A stretch of 64,000 nt of DNA from Siphonodentalium dalli (GCA_032622095.1 CP136063.1:8783814-8847813), one strand, 5' to 3'. Shown: positions 32,801-49,599, counted from the first letter of the stretch. Notes: a model not told the origin generated them from the sequence alone. Numbers and translations: made by a program.

Positions 32801-34980
32801 ATCTAGTGCTCAATGCTGACTTGTCGGCTGATAATTTATCTATGTATAACGATCAACTAAAACATCTAGTACTCAATGCTGACTTGTCAGTTGATAATTT
32901 ATCTATGTATAACGATCAACTAAAACATCTAGCGCTCAATGCTGACTTGTCGGTTGATAATTTATCTATGCATAACGTTCAACTAAAACATCTAGTGCTC
33001 AATGCTGACTTGTCGGTTGATAATTTATCTATGTATAACGATCAACAATAACATCTAGTGCTCAATGCTGACTTGTCGGTTGATAATTTATCTATGTATA
33101 ACGATCAACTAAAACATCTAGCGCTCAATGCTGACTTGTCGGCTGATAATTTATCTATGTATAAAGATCAACTAAAACATCTAGTGCTCAATGCTGACTT
33201 GTCGGCTGATAATTTATCTATGCATAACGATCAACTAAAACATCTAGTGCTCAATGCTGACTTGTCGGTTGATAATTTATCTATGCATAACGATCAACAA
33301 TACATCTAGTGCTCAATGCTGACTTGTCGGTTGATAATTTATCTATGTATAACGATCAACTAAAACATCTAGCCCTCAATGCTGACTTGTCGGTTGATAA
33401 TTTATCTATGTATAACGATCAATTAAAACATTTAGTGCTCAATGCTGACTTGTCCGCTGATAATTTATCTATGTATAACGATCAATTAAAACATTTAGTG
33501 CTCAATGCTGACTTGTCCGCTGATAATTTATCTATGTATAACGATCAACAATAACATCTAGTGCTCAATGCTGACTTGTCGGCTGATAATTTATCTATGT
33601 ATAACGATCAACAATAACATCTAGTGCTCAATGCTGACTTGTCGGCTGATAATTTATCTATGTATAACGATCAACTAAAACATCTAGTGCTCAATGCTGA
33701 CTTGTCGGTTGATAATTTATCTATGTATAACGATCAACTAAAACATCTAGTGCTCAATGCTGACTTGTCGGTTGATAATTTATCTATGCATAACGATCAA
33801 CTAAAACATCTAGTGCTCAATGCTGACTTGTCCGCTGATAATTTATCTATGTATAACGATCAACTAAAACATCTAGTGCTCAATGCTGACTTGTCGGTTG
33901 ATAATTTATCTATGTATAACGATCAACTAAAACATCTAGTGCTCAATGCTGACTTGTCGGTTGATAATTTATCTATGCATAACGATCAACTAAAACATCT
34001 AGTGCTCAATGCTGACTTGTCGGCTGATAATTTATCTATGCATAACGATCAACTAAAACATCTAGTGCTCAATGCTGACTTGTCGGTTGATAATTTATCT
34101 ATGCATAACGATCAACTAAAACATCTAGCGCTCAATGCTGACTTGTCGGTTGATAATTTATCTATGTATAACGATCAACTAAAACATCTAGCGCTCAATG
34201 CTGACTTGTCGGCTGATAATTTATCTATGTATAACGATCAACTAAAACATCTAGTGCTCAATGCTGACTTGTCGGTTGATAATTAATCTATGTATAACGA
34301 TCAACAGTACATCTAGTGCTCAATGCTGACTTGTCGGTTGATAATTTATCTATGTATAACGATCAACTAAAACATCTAGCGCTCAATGCTGACTTGTCGG
34401 CTGATAATTTATCTATGTATAACGATCAACTAAAACATCTAGTGCTCAATGCTGACTTGTCGGTTGATAATTAATCTATGTATAACGATCAACAGTACAT
34501 CTAGTGCTCAATGCTGACTTGTCGGTTGATAATTTATCTATGTATAACGATCAACTAAAACATCTAGTGCTCAATGCTGACTTGTCGGCTGATAATTTAT
34601 CTATGCATAACGATCAACTAAAACATCTAGTGCTCAATGCTGACTTGTCGGCTGATAATTTATCTATGTATAACGATCAACTAAAACATCTAGTGCTCAA
34701 TGCTGACTTGTCGGCTGATAATTAATCTATGCATAACGATCAACTAAAACATCTAGTGCTCAATGCTGACTTGTCGGCTGATAATTTATCTATGTATAAC
34801 GATCAACTAAAACATCTAGTGCTCAATGCTGACTTGTCGGTTGATAATGTATCTATGTATAACGATCAACTAAAACATCTAGTGCTCAATGCTGACTTGT
34901 CGGCTGATAATTTATCTATGCATAACGATCAACTAAAACATCTAGTGCTCAATGCTGACTTGTCGGTTGATAATGTATCT
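29830..34980. repeat. 2.5-2.6-kb tandem duplication inside the satellite
   Basis: Variant order in about 29830-32350 recurs in about 32350-34980. The offset is 2517 bp (40 units minus 3 bases) up to about 33.4 kb and 2643 bp beyond it, because the second copy contains two extra units near 33.43-33.62 kb. Shared markers include ATGCATAACGTTCAAC and ATGTATAAAGATCAAC. Confidence 0.8.
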
Positions 34981-37900
34981 ATGTATAACGATCAACTAAA
35001 ACATCTAGTGCTCAATGCTGACTTGTCGGCTGATAATTAATCTATGCATAACGACCAACTAAAACATCTAGTGCTCAATGCTGACTTGTCGGCTGATAAT
35101 TTATCTATGCATAACGATCAACAATTACATCTAGTGCTCAATGCTGACTTGTCGGTTGATAATTAATCTATGCATAACGATCAACTAAAACATCTAGTGC
35201 TCAATGCTGACTTGTCGGCTGATAATTTATCTATGTATAACGATCAACTAGAACATCTAGTGCTCAATGGTGACTTGTCGGCTGATAATTTATCTATGTA
35301 TAACGATCAACTAAAACATCTAGTGCTCAATGCTGACTTGTCAGCTGATAATTTATCTATGCATAACGATCAACTAAAACATCTAGCGCTCAATGCTGAC
35401 TTGTCGGTTGATAATTTATCTATGTATAACGATCAACTAAAACATCTAGTGCTCAATGCTGACTTGTCCGCTGATAATTTATCTATGTATAACGATCAAC
35501 TAAAACATCTAGTGCTCAATGCTGACTTGTCGGTTGATAATTTATCTATGCATAACGATCAACTAAAACATCTAGTGCTCAATGCTGACTTGTCGGTTGA
35601 TAATTTATCTATGTATAACAATCAACAGTACATCTAGTGCTCAATGCTGACTTGTCGGTTGATAATTTATCTATGTATAACGATCAACTAAAACATCTAG
35701 TGCTCAATGCTGACTTGTCCGTTGATAATTTATCTATGTATAACGATCAACTAAAACATCTAGCGCTCAATGCTGACTTGTCCGTTGATAATTTATCTAT
35801 GTATAACGATCAACTAAAACATCTAGTGCTCAATGCTGACTTGTCGGTTGATAATTTATCTATACATAACGATCAACTAAAACATCTAGTGCTCAATGCT
35901 GACTTGTCGGCTGATAATTAATCTATGTATAACGATCAACTAAAACATCTAGTGCTCAATGCTGACTTGTCGGCTGATAATTTATCTATGCATAACGATC
36001 AATTAAAACATCTAGTGCTCAATGCTGACTTGTCGGTTGATAATTAATCTATGTATAACGATCAACTAAAACATCTAGCGCTCAATGCTGACTTGTCGGT
36101 TGATAATTTATCTATGTATAACGATCAACTAAAACATCTAGTGCTCAATGCTGACTTGTCGGTTGATAATTTATCTATGTATAACGATCAACTAAAACAT
36201 CTAGTGCTCAATGCTGACTTGTCGGCTGATAATTTATCTATGTATAACGATCAACTAAAACATCTAGTGCTCAATGCTGACTTGTCGGCTGATAATTTAT
36301 CTATGTATAACGATCAACTAAAACATCTAGTGCTCAATGCTGACTTGTCGGCTGATAATTTATCTATGCATAACGATCAACTAAAACATCTAGCGCTCAA
36401 TGCTGACTTGTCGGTTGATAATTTATCTATGTATAACAATCAACTAAAACATCTAGTGCTCAATGCTGACTTGTCGGTTGATAATTTATCTATGTATAAC
36501 AATCAACTAAAACATCTAGTGCTCAATGCTGACTTGTCGGTTGATAATTTATCTATGTATAACGATCAACTAAAACATCTAGTGCTCAATGCTGACTTGT
36601 CGGTTGATAATTTATCTTTGTATAACGATCAACTAAAACATCTAGCGCTCAATGCTGACTTGTCGGTTGATAATTTATCTATGCATAACGATCAACAATA
36701 CATCTAGTGCTCAATGCTGACTTGTCGGCTGATAATTTATCTATGCATAACAATCAACTAAAACATCTAGTGCTCAATGCTGACTTGTCGGTTGATAATT
36801 TATCTATGTATAACGATCAACTAAAACATCTAGTGCTCAATGCTGACTTGTCGGTTGATAATTAATCTATGCATAACGATCAAATAAAACATCTAATGCT
36901 CAATGCTGACTTGTCGGCTGATAATTTATCTATGCATAACGATCAACTAAAACATCTAGTGCTCAATGCTGACTTGTCGGCTGATAATTTATCTATGTAT
37001 AACGATCAACTAGAACATCTAGTGCTCAATGCTGACTTGTCGGCTGATAATTTATCTATGCATAACGATCAAATAAAACATCTAGTGCTCAATGCTGACT
37101 TGTCGGCTGATAATTTATCTATGTATAACGATCAACTAGAACATCTAGTGCTCAATGCTGACTTGTCGGCTGATAATTTATCTATGCATAACGATCAACT
37201 AAAACATCTAGTGCTCAATGCTGACTTGTCGGTTGATAATTAATCTATGCATAACAATCAACTAAAACATCTAGTGCTCAATGCTGACTTGTCGGTTGAT
37301 AATTTATCTATACATAACGATCAAATAAAACATCTAGTGCTCAATGCTCACTTGTCGGTTGATAATTTATCTATGTATAACAATCAACTAAAACATCTAG
37401 TGCTCAATGCTGACTTGTCGGTTGATAATTTATCTATGTATAACGATCAACTAAAACATCTAGCGCTCAATGCTGACTTGTCGGTTGATAATTGATCTAT
37501 GTATAACGATCAACTAAAACATCTAGTGCTCAATGCTGACTTGTCGGTTGATAACTTATCTATGCATAACGATCAACTAAAACATCTAGTGTTCAATGCT
37601 GACTTGTCGGCTGATAATTTATCTATGCATAACGATCAACTAAAACATCTAGCGCTCAATGCTGACTTGTCGGTTGATAATTGATCTATGTATAACGATC
37701 AACTAAAACATCTAGTGCTCAATGCTGACTTGTCGGTTGATAACTTATCTATGCATAACGATCAACTAAAACATCTAGTGCTCAATGCTGACTTGTCGGC
37801 TGATAATGTATCTATGTATAACGATCAACTAAAACATCTAGCGCTCAATGCTGACTTGTCGGCTGATAATTTATCTATGCATAACGATCAACTAAAACAT

Positions 37901-40900
37901 CTAGTGCTCAATGCTGACTTGTCGGCTGATAATTTATCTATGTATAACGATCAACTAAAACATCTAGTGCTCAATGCTGACTTGTCGGCTGATAATTTAT
38001 CTATGTATAACTATCAACTAAAACATCTAGTGCTCAATGCTGACTTGTCGGCTGATAATTTATCTATGTATAACGATCAACAATAACATCTAGTGCTCAA
38101 TGCTGACTTGTCGGTTGATAATTTATCTATGCATAACGATCAACTAAAACATCTAGTGCTCAATGCTGACTTGTCGGCTGATAATTTATCTATGCATAAC
38201 GATCAACAATACATCTAGTGCTCAATGCTGACTTGTCGGTTGATAATTTATCTATGCATAACGATCAACTAAAACATCTAGCGCTCAATGCTGACTTGTC
38301 AGCTGATAATTTATCTATGTATAACGATCAACAATAACATCTAGTGCTCAATGCTGACTTGTCGGTTGATAATTTATCTATGCATAACGATCAACTAAAA
38401 CATCTAGCGCTCAATGCTGACTTGTCGGCTGATAATTTATCTATGCATAACGATCAACTAAAACATCTAGTGCTCAATGCTGACTTGTCGGCTGATAATT
38501 TATCTATGTATAACGATCAACTAAAACATCTAGTGCTCAATGCTGACTTGTCGGCTGATAATTTATCTATGCATAACGATCAACTAAAACATCTAGTGCT
38601 CAATGCTGACTTGTCGGTTGATAATTTATCTATGCATAACGATCAACTAAAACATCTAGTGCTCAATGCTGACTTGTCGGCTGATAATTTATCTATGTAT
38701 AACGATCAACAATACATCTAGTGCTCAATGCTGACTTGTCGGTTGATAATTTATCTATGTATAACGATCAACTAAAACATCTAGTGCTCAATGCTGACTT
38801 GTCGGTTGATAATTTATCTATGTATAACGATCAACTAAAACATCTAGCGCTCAATGCTGACTTGTCGGTTGATAATTGATCTATGTATAACGATCAACTA
38901 AAACATCTAGTGCTCAATGCTGACTTGTCGGTTGATAACTTATCTATGCATAACGATCAACTAAAACATCTAGTGCTCAATGCTGACTTGTCGGCTGATA
39001 ATGTATCTATGTATAACGATCAACTAAAACATCTAGCGCTCAATGCTGACTTGTCGGCTGATAATTTATCTATGCATAACGATCAACTAAAACATCTAGT
39101 GCTCAATGCTGACTTGTCGGCTGATAATTTATCTATGTATAACGATCAACTAAAACATCTAGTGCTCAATGCTGACTTGTCGGCTGATAATTTATCTATG
39201 TATAACTATCAACTAAAACATCTAGTGCTCAATGCTGACTTGTCGGCTGATAATTTATCTATGTATAACGATCAACAATAACATCTAGTGCTCAATGCTG
39301 ACTTGTCGGTTGATAATTTATCTATGCATAACGATCAACTAAAACATCTAGTGCTCAATGCTGACTTGTCGGCTGATAATTTATCTATGCATAACGATCA
39401 ACAATACATCTAGTGCTCAATGCTGACTTGTCGGTTGATAATTTATCTATGCATAACGATCAACTAAAACATCTAGCGCTCAATGCTGACTTGTCAGCTG
39501 ATAATTTATCTATGTATAACGATCAACAATAACATCTAGTGCTCAATGCTGACTTGTCGGTTGATAATTTATCTATGCATAACGATCAACTAAAACATCT
39601 AGCGCTCAATGCTGACTTGTCGGCTGATAATTTATCTATGCATAACGATCAACTAAAACATCTAGTGCTCAATGCTGACTTGTCGGCTGATAATTTATCT
39701 ATGTATAACGATCAACTAAAACATCTAGTGCTCAATGCTGACTTGTCGGCTGATAATTTATCTATGCATAACGATCAACTAAAACATCTAGTGCTCAATG
39801 CTGACTTGTCGGTTGATAATTTATCTATGCATAACGATCAACTAAAACATCTAGTGCTCAATGCTGACTTGTCGGCTGATAATTTATCTATGTATAACGA
39901 TCAACAATACATCTAGTGCTCAATGCTGACTTGTCGGTTGATAATTTATCTATGTATAACGATCAACTAAAACATCTAGTGCTCAATGCTGACTTGTCGG
40001 TTGATAATTTATCTATGTATAACGATCAACTAAAACATCTAGCGCTCAATGCTGACTTGTCGGCTGATAATTTATCTATGTATAACGATCAACTAAAACA
40101 TCTAGTGCTCAATGCTGACTTGTCGGTTGATAATTAATCTATGTATAACGATCAACAGTACATCTAGTGCTCAATGCTGACTTGTCGGTTGATAATTTAT
40201 CTATGTATAACGATCAACTAAAACATCTAGTGCTCAATGCTGACTTGTCGGCTGATAATTAATCTATGCATAACGATCAACTAAAACATCTAGTGCTCAA
40301 TGCTGACTTGTCGGCTGATAATTTATCTATGTATAACGATCAACTAAAACATCTAGTGCTCAATGCTGACTTGTCGGCTGATAATTTATCTATGTATAAC
40401 GATCAACTAAAACATCTAGTACTCAATGCTGACTTGTCAGTTGATAATTTATCTATGTATAACGATCAACTAAAACATCTAGCGCTCAATGCTGACTTGT
40501 CGGTTGATAATTTATCTATGCATAACGTTCAACTAAAACATCTAGTGCTCAATGCTGACTTGTCGGTTGATAATTTATCTATGTATAACGATCAACAATA
40601 ACATCTAGTGCTCAATGCTGACTTGTCGGTTGATAATTTATCTATGTATAACGATCAACTAAAACATCTAGCGCTCAATGCTGACTTGTCGGCTGATAAT
40701 TTATCTATGTATAAAGATCAACTAAAACATCTAGTGCTCAATGCTGACTTGTCGGCTGATAATTTATCTATGCATAACGATCAACTAAAACATCTAGTGC
40801 TCAATGCTGACTTGTCGGTTGATAATTTATCTATGCATAACGATCAACAATACATCTAGTGCTCAATGCTGACTTGTCGGTTGATAATTTATCTATGTAT

Positions 40901-43900
40901 AACGATCAACTAAAACATCTAGCCCTCAATGCTGACTTGTCGGTTGATAATTTATCTATGTATAACGATCAATTAAAACATTTAGTGCTCAATGCTGACT
41001 TGTCCGCTGATAATTTATCTATGTATAACGATCAATTAAAACATTTAGTGCTCAATGCTGACTTGTCCGCTGATAATTTATCTATGTATAACGATCAACT
41101 AAAACATCTAGTGCTCAATGCTGACTTGTCGGTTGATAATTTATCTATGTATAACGATCAACTAAAACATCTAATGCTCAATGCTGACTTGTCGGTTGAT
41201 AATTTATCTATGCATAACGATCAACTAAAACATCTAGTGCTCAATGCTGACTTGTCCGCTGATAATTTATCTATGTATAACGATCAACTAAAACATCTAG
41301 TGCTCAATGCTGACTTGTCGGTTGATAATTTATCTATGTATAACGATCAACTAAAACATCTAGTGCTCAATGCTGACTTGTCGGTTGATAATTTATCTAT
41401 GCATAACGATCAACTAAAACATCTAGTGCTCAATGCTGACTTGTCGGCTGATAATTTATCTATGCATAACGATCAACTAAAACATCTAGTGCTCAATGCT
41501 GACTTGTCGGTTGATAATTTATCTATGCATAACGATCAACTAAAACATCTAGCGCTCAATGCTGACTTGTCGGTTGATAATTTATCTATGTATAACGATC
41601 AACTAAAACATCTAGCGCTCAATGCTGACTTGTCGGCTGATAATTTATCTATGTATAACGATCAACTAAAACATCTAGTGCTCAATGCTGACTTGTCGGT
41701 TGATAATTAATCTATGTATAACGATCAACAGTACATCTAGTGCTCAATGCTGACTTGTCGGTTGATAATTTATCTATGTATAACGATCAACTAAAACATC
41801 TAGCGCTCAATGCTGACTTGTCGGCTGATAATTTATCTATGTATAACGATCAACTAAAACATCTAGTGCTCAATGCTGACTTGTCGGTTGATAATTAATC
41901 TATGTATAACGATCAACAGTACATCTAGTGCTCAATGCTGACTTGTCGGTTGATAATTTATCTATGTATAACGATCAACTAAAACATCTAGTGCTCAATG
42001 CTGACTTGTCGGCTGATAATTTATCTATGCATAACGATCAACTAAAACATCTAGTGCTCAATGCTGACTTGTCGGCTGATAATTTATCTATGTATAACGA
42101 TCAACTAAAACATCTAGTGCTCAATGCTGACTTGTCGGCTGATAATTAATCTATGCATAACGATCAACTAAAACATCTAGTGCTCAATGCTGACTTGTCG
42201 GCTGATAATTTATCTATGTATAACGATCAACTAAAACATCTAGTGCTCAATGCTGACTTGTCGGTTGATAATGTATCTATGTATAACGATCAACTAAAAC
42301 ATCTAGTGCTCAATGCTGACTTGTCGGCTGATAATTTATCTATGCATAACGATCAACTAAAACATCTAGTGCTCAATGCTGACTTGTCGGTTGATAATGT
42401 ATCTATGTATAACGATCAACTAAAACATCTAGTGCTCAATGCTGACTTGTCGGCTGATAATTAATCTATGCATAACGACCAACTAAAACATCTAGTGCTC
42501 AATGCTGACTTGTCGGCTGATAATTTATCTATGCATAACGATCAACAATTACATCTAGTGCTCAATGCTGACTTGTCGGTTGATAATTAATCTATGCATA
42601 ACGATCAACTAAAACATCTAGTGCTCAATGCTGACTTGTCGGCTGATAATTTATCTATGTATAACGATCAACTAGAACATCTAGTGCTCAATGGTGACTT
42701 GTCGGCTGATAATTTATCTATGTATAACGATCAACTAAAACATCTAGTGCTCAATGCTGACTTGTCAGCTGATAATTTATCTATGCATAACGATCAACTA
42801 AAACATCTAGCGCTCAATGCTGACTTGTCGGTTGATAATTTATCTATGTATAACGATCAACTAAAACATCTAGTGCTCAATGCTGACTTGTCCGCTGATA
42901 ATTTATCTATGTATAACGATCAACTAAAACATCTAGTGCTCAATGCTGACTTGTCGGTTGATAATTTATCTATGCATAACGATCAACTAAAACATCTAGT
43001 GCTCAATGCTGACTTGTCGGTTGATAATTTATCTATGTATAACAATCAACAGTACATCTAGTGCTCAATGCTGACTTGTCGGTTGATAATTTATCTATGT
43101 ATAACGATCAACTAAAACATCTAGTGCTCAATGCTGACTTGTCCGTTGATAATTTATCTATGTATAACGATCAACTAAAACATCTAGCGCTCAATGCTGA
43201 CTTGTCCGTTGATAATTTATCTATGTATAACGATCAACTAAAACATCTAGTGCTCAATGCTGACTTGTCGGTTGATAATTTATCTATACATAACGATCAA
43301 CTAAAACATCTAGTGCTCAATGCTGACTTGTCGGCTGATAATTAATCTATGTATAACGATCAACTAAAACATCTAGTGCTCAATGCTGACTTGTCGGCTG
43401 ATAATTTATCTATGCATAACGATCAATTAAAACATCTAGTGCTCAATGCTGACTTGTCGGTTGATAATTAATCTATGTATAACGATCAACTAAAACATCT
43501 AGCGCTCAATGCTGACTTGTCGGTTGATAATTTATCTATGTATAACGATCAACTAAAACATCTAGTGCTCAATGCTGACTTGTCGGTTGATAATTTATCT
43601 ATGTATAACGATCAACTAAAACATCTAGTGCTCAATGCTGACTTGTCGGCTGATAATTTATCTATGTATAACGATCAACTAAAACATCTAGTGCTCAATG
43701 CTGACTTGTCGGCTGATAATTTATCTATGTATAACGATCAACTAAAACATCTAGTGCTCAATGCTGACTTGTCGGCTGATAATTTATCTATACATAACGA
43801 TCAACTAAAACATCTAGCGCTCAATGCTGACTTGTCGGTTGATAATTTATCTATGTATAACAATCAACTAAAACATCTAGTGCTCAATGCTGACTTGTCG

Positions 43901-46900
43901 GTTGATAATTTATCTATGTATAACAATCAACTAAAACATCTAGTGCTCAATGCTGACTTGTCGGTTGATAATTTATCTATGTATAACGATCAACTAAAAC
44001 ATCTAGTGCTCAATGCTGACTTGTCGGTTGATAATTTATCTTTGTATAACGATCAACTAAAACATCTAGCGCTCAATGCTGACTTGTCGGTTGATAATTT
44101 ATCTATGCATAACGATCAACAATACATCTAGTGCTCAATGCTGACTTGTCGGCTGATAATTTATCTATGCATAACAATCAACTAAAACATCTAGTGCTCA
44201 ATGCTGACTTGTCGGTTGATAATTTATCTATGTATAACGATCAACTAAAACATCTAGTGCTCAATGCTGACTTGTCGGTTGATAATTAATCTATGCATAA
44301 CGATCAAATAAAACATCTAATGCTCAATGCTGACTTGTCGGCTGATAATTTATCTATGCATAACGATCAACTAAAACATCTAGTGCTCAATGCTGACTTG
44401 TCGGCTGATAATTTATCTATGTATAACGATCAACTAGAACATCTAGTGCTCAATGCTGACTTGTCGGCTGATAATTTATCTATGCATAACGATCAAATAA
44501 AACATCTAGTGCTCAATGCTGACTTGTCGGCTGATAATTTATCTATGTATAACGATCAACTAGAACATCTAGTGCTCAATGCTGACTTGTCGGCTGATAA
44601 TTTATCTATGCATAACGATCAACTAAAACATCTAGTGCTCAATGCTGACTTGTCGGTTGATAATTAATCTATGCATAACAATCAACTAAAACATCTAGTG
44701 CTCAATGCTGACTTGTCGGTTGATAATTTATCTATACATAACGATCAAATAAAACATCTAGTGCTCAATGCTCACTTGTCGGTTGATAATTTATCTATGT
44801 ATAACAATCAACTAAAACATCTAGTGCTCAATGCTGACTTGTCGGTTGATAATTTATCTATGTATAACGATCAACTAAAACATCTAGCGCTCAATGCTGA
44901 CTTGTCGGTTGATAATTGATCTATGTATAACGATCAACTAAAACATCTAGTGCTCAATGCTGACTTGTCGGTTGATAACTTATCTATGCATAACGATCAA
45001 CTAAAACATCTAGTGTTCAATGCTGACTTGTCGGCTGATAATTTATCTATGCATAACGATCAACTAAAACATCTAGCGCTCAATGCTGACTTGTCGGTTG
45101 ATAATTGATCTATGTATAACGATCAACTAAAACATCTAGTGCTCAATGCTGACTTGTCGGTTGATAACTTATCTATGCATAACGATCAACTAAAACATCT
45201 AGTGCTCAATGCTGACTTGTCGGCTGATAATGTATCTATGTATAACGATCAACTAAAACATCTAGCGCTCAATGCTGACTTGTCGGCTGATAATTTATCT
45301 ATGCATAACGATCAACTAAAACATCTAGTGCTCAATGCTGACTTGTCGGCTGATAATTTATCTATGTATAACGATCAACTAAAACATCTAGTGCTCAATG
45401 CTGACTTGTCGGCTGATAATTTATCTATGTATAACTATCAACTAAAACATCTAGTGCTCAATGCTGACTTGTCGGCTGATAATTTATCTATGTATAACGA
45501 TCAACAATAACATCTAGTGCTCAATGCTGACTTGTCGGTTGATAATTTATCTATGCATAACGATCAACTAAAACATCTAGTGCTCAATGCTGACTTGTCG
45601 GCTGATAATTTATCTATGCATAACGATCAACAATACATCTAGTGCTCAATGCTGACTTGTCGGTTGATAATTTATCTATGCATAACGATCAACTAAAACA
45701 TCTAGCGCTCAATGCTGACTTGTCAGCTGATAATTTATCTATGTATAACGATCAACAATAACATCTAGTGCTCAATGCTGACTTGTCGGTTGATAATTTA
45801 TCTATGCATAACGATCAACTAAAACATCTAGCGCTCAATGCTGACTTGTCGGCTGATAATTTATCTATGCATAACGATCAACTAAAACATCTAGTGCTCA
45901 ATGCTGACTTGTCGGCTGATAATTTATCTATGTATAACGATCAACTAAAACATCTAGTGCTCAATGCTGACTTGTCGGCTGATAATTTATCTATGCATAA
46001 CGATCAACTAAAACATCTAGTGCTCAATGCTGACTTGTCGGTTGATAATTTATCTATGCATAACGATCAACTAAAACATCTAGTGCTCAATGCTGACTTG
46101 TCGGCTGATAATTTATCTATGTATAACGATCAACAATACATCTAGTGCTCAATGCTGACTTGTCGGTTGATAATTTATCTATGTATAACGATCAACTAAA
46201 ACATCTAGTGCTCAATGCTGACTTGTCGGTTGATAATTTATCTATGTATAACGATCAACTAAAACATCTAGCGCTCAATGCTGACTTGTCGGTTGATAAT
46301 TGATCTATGTATAACGATCAACTAAAACATCTAGTGCTCAATGCTGACTTGTCGGTTGATAACTTATCTATGCATAACGATCAACTAAAACATCTAGTGC
46401 TCAATGCTGACTTGTCGGCTGATAATGTATCTATGTATAACGATCAACTAAAACATCTAGCGCTCAATGCTGACTTGTCGGCTGATAATTTATCTATGCA
46501 TAACGATCAACTAAAACATCTAGTGCTCAATGCTGACTTGTCGGCTGATAATTTATCTATGTATAACGATCAACTAAAACATCTAGTGCTCAATGCTGAC
46601 TTGTCGGCTGATAATTTATCTATGTATAACTATCAACTAAAACATCTAGTGCTCAATGCTGACTTGTCGGCTGATAATTTATCTATGTATAACGATCAAC
46701 AATAACATCTAGTGCTCAATGCTGACTTGTCGGTTGATAATTTATCTATGCATAACGATCAACTAAAACATCTAGTGCTCAATGCTGACTTGTCGGCTGA
46801 TAATTTATCTATGCATAACGATCAACAATACATCTAGTGCTCAATGCTGACTTGTCGGTTGATAATTTATCTATGCATAACGATCAACTAAAACATCTAG

Positions 46901-47810
46901 CGCTCAATGCTGACTTGTCAGCTGATAATTTATCTATGTATAACGATCAACAATAACATCTAGTGCTCAATGCTGACTTGTCGGTTGATAATTTATCTAT
47001 GCATAACGATCAACTAAAACATCTAGCGCTCAATGCTGACTTGTCGGCTGATAATTTATCTATGCATAACGATCAACTAAAACATCTAGTGCTCAATGCT
47101 GACTTGTCGGCTGATAATTTATCTATGTATAACGATCAACTAAAACATCTAGTGCTCAATGCTGACTTGTCGGCTGATAATTTATCTATGCATAACGATC
47201 AACTAAAACATCTAGTGCTCAATGCTGACTTGTCGGTTGATAATTTATCTATGCATAACGATCAACTAAAACATCTAGTGCTCAATGCTGACTTGTCGGC
47301 TGATAATTTATCTATGTATAACGATCAACAATACATCTAGTGCTCAATGCTGACTTGTCGGTTGATAATTTATCTATGTATAACGATCAACTAAAACATC
47401 TAGTGCTCAATGCTGACTTGTCGGTTGATAATTTATCTATGTATAACGATCAACTAAAACATCTAGCGCTCAATGCTGACTTGTCGGCTGATAATTTATC
47501 TATGTATAACGATCAACTAAAACATCTAGTGCTCAATGCTGACTTGTCGGTTGATAATTAATCTATGTATAACGATCAACAGTACATCTAGTGCTCAATG
47601 CTGACTTGTCGGTTGATAATTTATCTATGTATAACGATCAACTAAAACATCTAGTGCTCAATGCTGACTTGTCGGCTGATAATTAATCTATGCATAACGA
47701 TCAACTAAAACATCTAGTGCTCAATGCTGACTTGTCGGCTGATAATTTATCTATGTATAACGATCAACTAAAACATCTAGTGCTCAATGCTGACTTGTCG
47801 GCTGATAATT
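32720..47810. repeat. 7.4-7.5-kb tandem duplication inside the satellite
   Basis: About 32720-40260 recurs as about 40270-47810. The offset is 7550 bp at the left and 7424 bp after the point where the second copy lacks two units (near 41.0 kb). Markers shared at the same offset include TTATCTTTGTATAAC (36614 and 44038), GCTCACTTGTCGG (37346 and 44770), GTGTTCAATGC (37589 and 45013) and TATAACTATCAAC (38005 and 45429). Confidence 0.82.
37500..39950. repeat. 1195-bp tandem duplication nested in the 7.4-kb unit
   Basis: The block with GATAATTGATCTATG, GATAACTTATC, AATGTATCTATG and TATAACTATCAAC occurs at 37.68-38.72 kb and again at 38.88-39.92 kb, offset 1195 bp (19 units minus 2 bases). The same pair is reproduced in the second 7.4-kb copy (45.1-46.1 and 46.3-47.3 kb). 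Confidence 0.8.
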
Positions 47811-49599
47811 AATCTATGCATAACGATCAACTAAAACATCTAGTGCTCAATGCTGACTTGTCGGCTGATAATTTATCTATGTATAACGATCAACTAAAAC
47901 ATCTAGTGCTCAATGCTGACTTGTCGGTTGATAATTTATCTATGCATAACGATCAACTAAAACATCTAGTGCTCAATGCTGACTTGTCGGTTGATAATTT
48001 ATCTATCTATAACGATCAACTAAAACATCTAGTGCTCAATGCTGACTTGTCGGCTGATAATTTATCTATGTATAACGATCAACTAAAACATCTAGCGCTC
48101 AATGCTGACTTGTCAGCTGATAATTTATCTATGCATAACGATCAACTAAAACATCTAGTGCTCAATGCTGACTTGTCAGCTGATAATTTATCTATGTATA
48201 ACGATCAACTAAAACATCTAGCGCTCAATGCTGACTTGTCGGTTGATAATGTATCTATGCATAACGATCAACTAAAACATCTAGTGCTCAATGCTGACTT
48301 GTCGGCTGATAATTTATCTATGTATAACGATCAACAATTACATCTAGTGCTCAATGCTGACTTGTCGGCTGATAATTTATCTATGTATAACGATCAACTA
48401 AAACATCTAGTGCTCAATGCTGACTTGTCGGCTGATAATTTATCTATGTATAACGATCAACAATTACATCTAGTGCTCAATGCTGACTTGTCGGTTGATA
48501 ATGTATCTATGCATAACGATCAACTAAAACATCTAGTGCTCAATGCTGACTTGTCGGTTGATAATTTATCTATGTATAACGATCAACAGTACATCTAGTG
48601 CTCAATGCTGACTTGTCGGTTGATAATTTATCTATGTATAACGATCAACTAAAACATCTAGCGCTCAATGCTGACTTGTCGGTTGATAATTTATCTATGC
48701 ATAACGATCAACTAAAACATCTAGTGCTCAATGCTGACTTGTCGGCTGATAATTTATATATGTATAACGATCAACTAAAACATCTAGCGCTCAATGCTGA
48801 CTTGTCGGCTGATAATTTATATATGCATAACGATCAACTAAAACATCTAGTGCTCAATGCTGACTTGTCGGCTGATAATTTATCTATGTATAACGATCAA
48901 CTAAAACATCTAGTGCTCAATGCTGACTTGTCGGCTGATAATTTATCTATGTATAACGATCAACTAAAACATCTAGTGCTCAATGCTGACTTGTCGGTTG
49001 ATAATTTATCTATGTATAACGATCAACTAAAACATCTAGTACTCAATGCTGACTTGTCGGTTGATAATTTATCTATGTATAACGATCAAATAAAACATCT
49101 AGTGCTCAATGCTGACTTGTCGGCTGATAATTTATCTATGTATAACGATCAAATAAAACATCTAGTGCTCAATGCTGACTTGTCGGCTGATAATTTATCT
49201 ATGTATAACGATCAACTAAAACATCTAGTGCTCAATGCTGACTTGTCGGCTGATAATTTATCTATGTATAACGATCAACTAAAACATCTAGTGCTCAATG
49301 CTGACTTGTCGGCTGATAATTTATCTATGTATAACGATCAAATAAAACATCTAGTGCTCAATGCTGACTTGTCGGCTGATAATTTATCTATGTATAACGA
49401 TCAAATAAAACATCTAGTGCTCAATGCTGACTTGTCGGCTGATAATTAATCTATGCATAACGATCAACTATAACATCTAGTGCTCAATGCTGACTTGTCG
49501 GTTGATAATTTATCTATGTATAACGATCAAATAAAACATCTAGTGCTCAATGCTGACTTGTCGGCTGATAATTAATCTATGCATAACGATCAACTATAA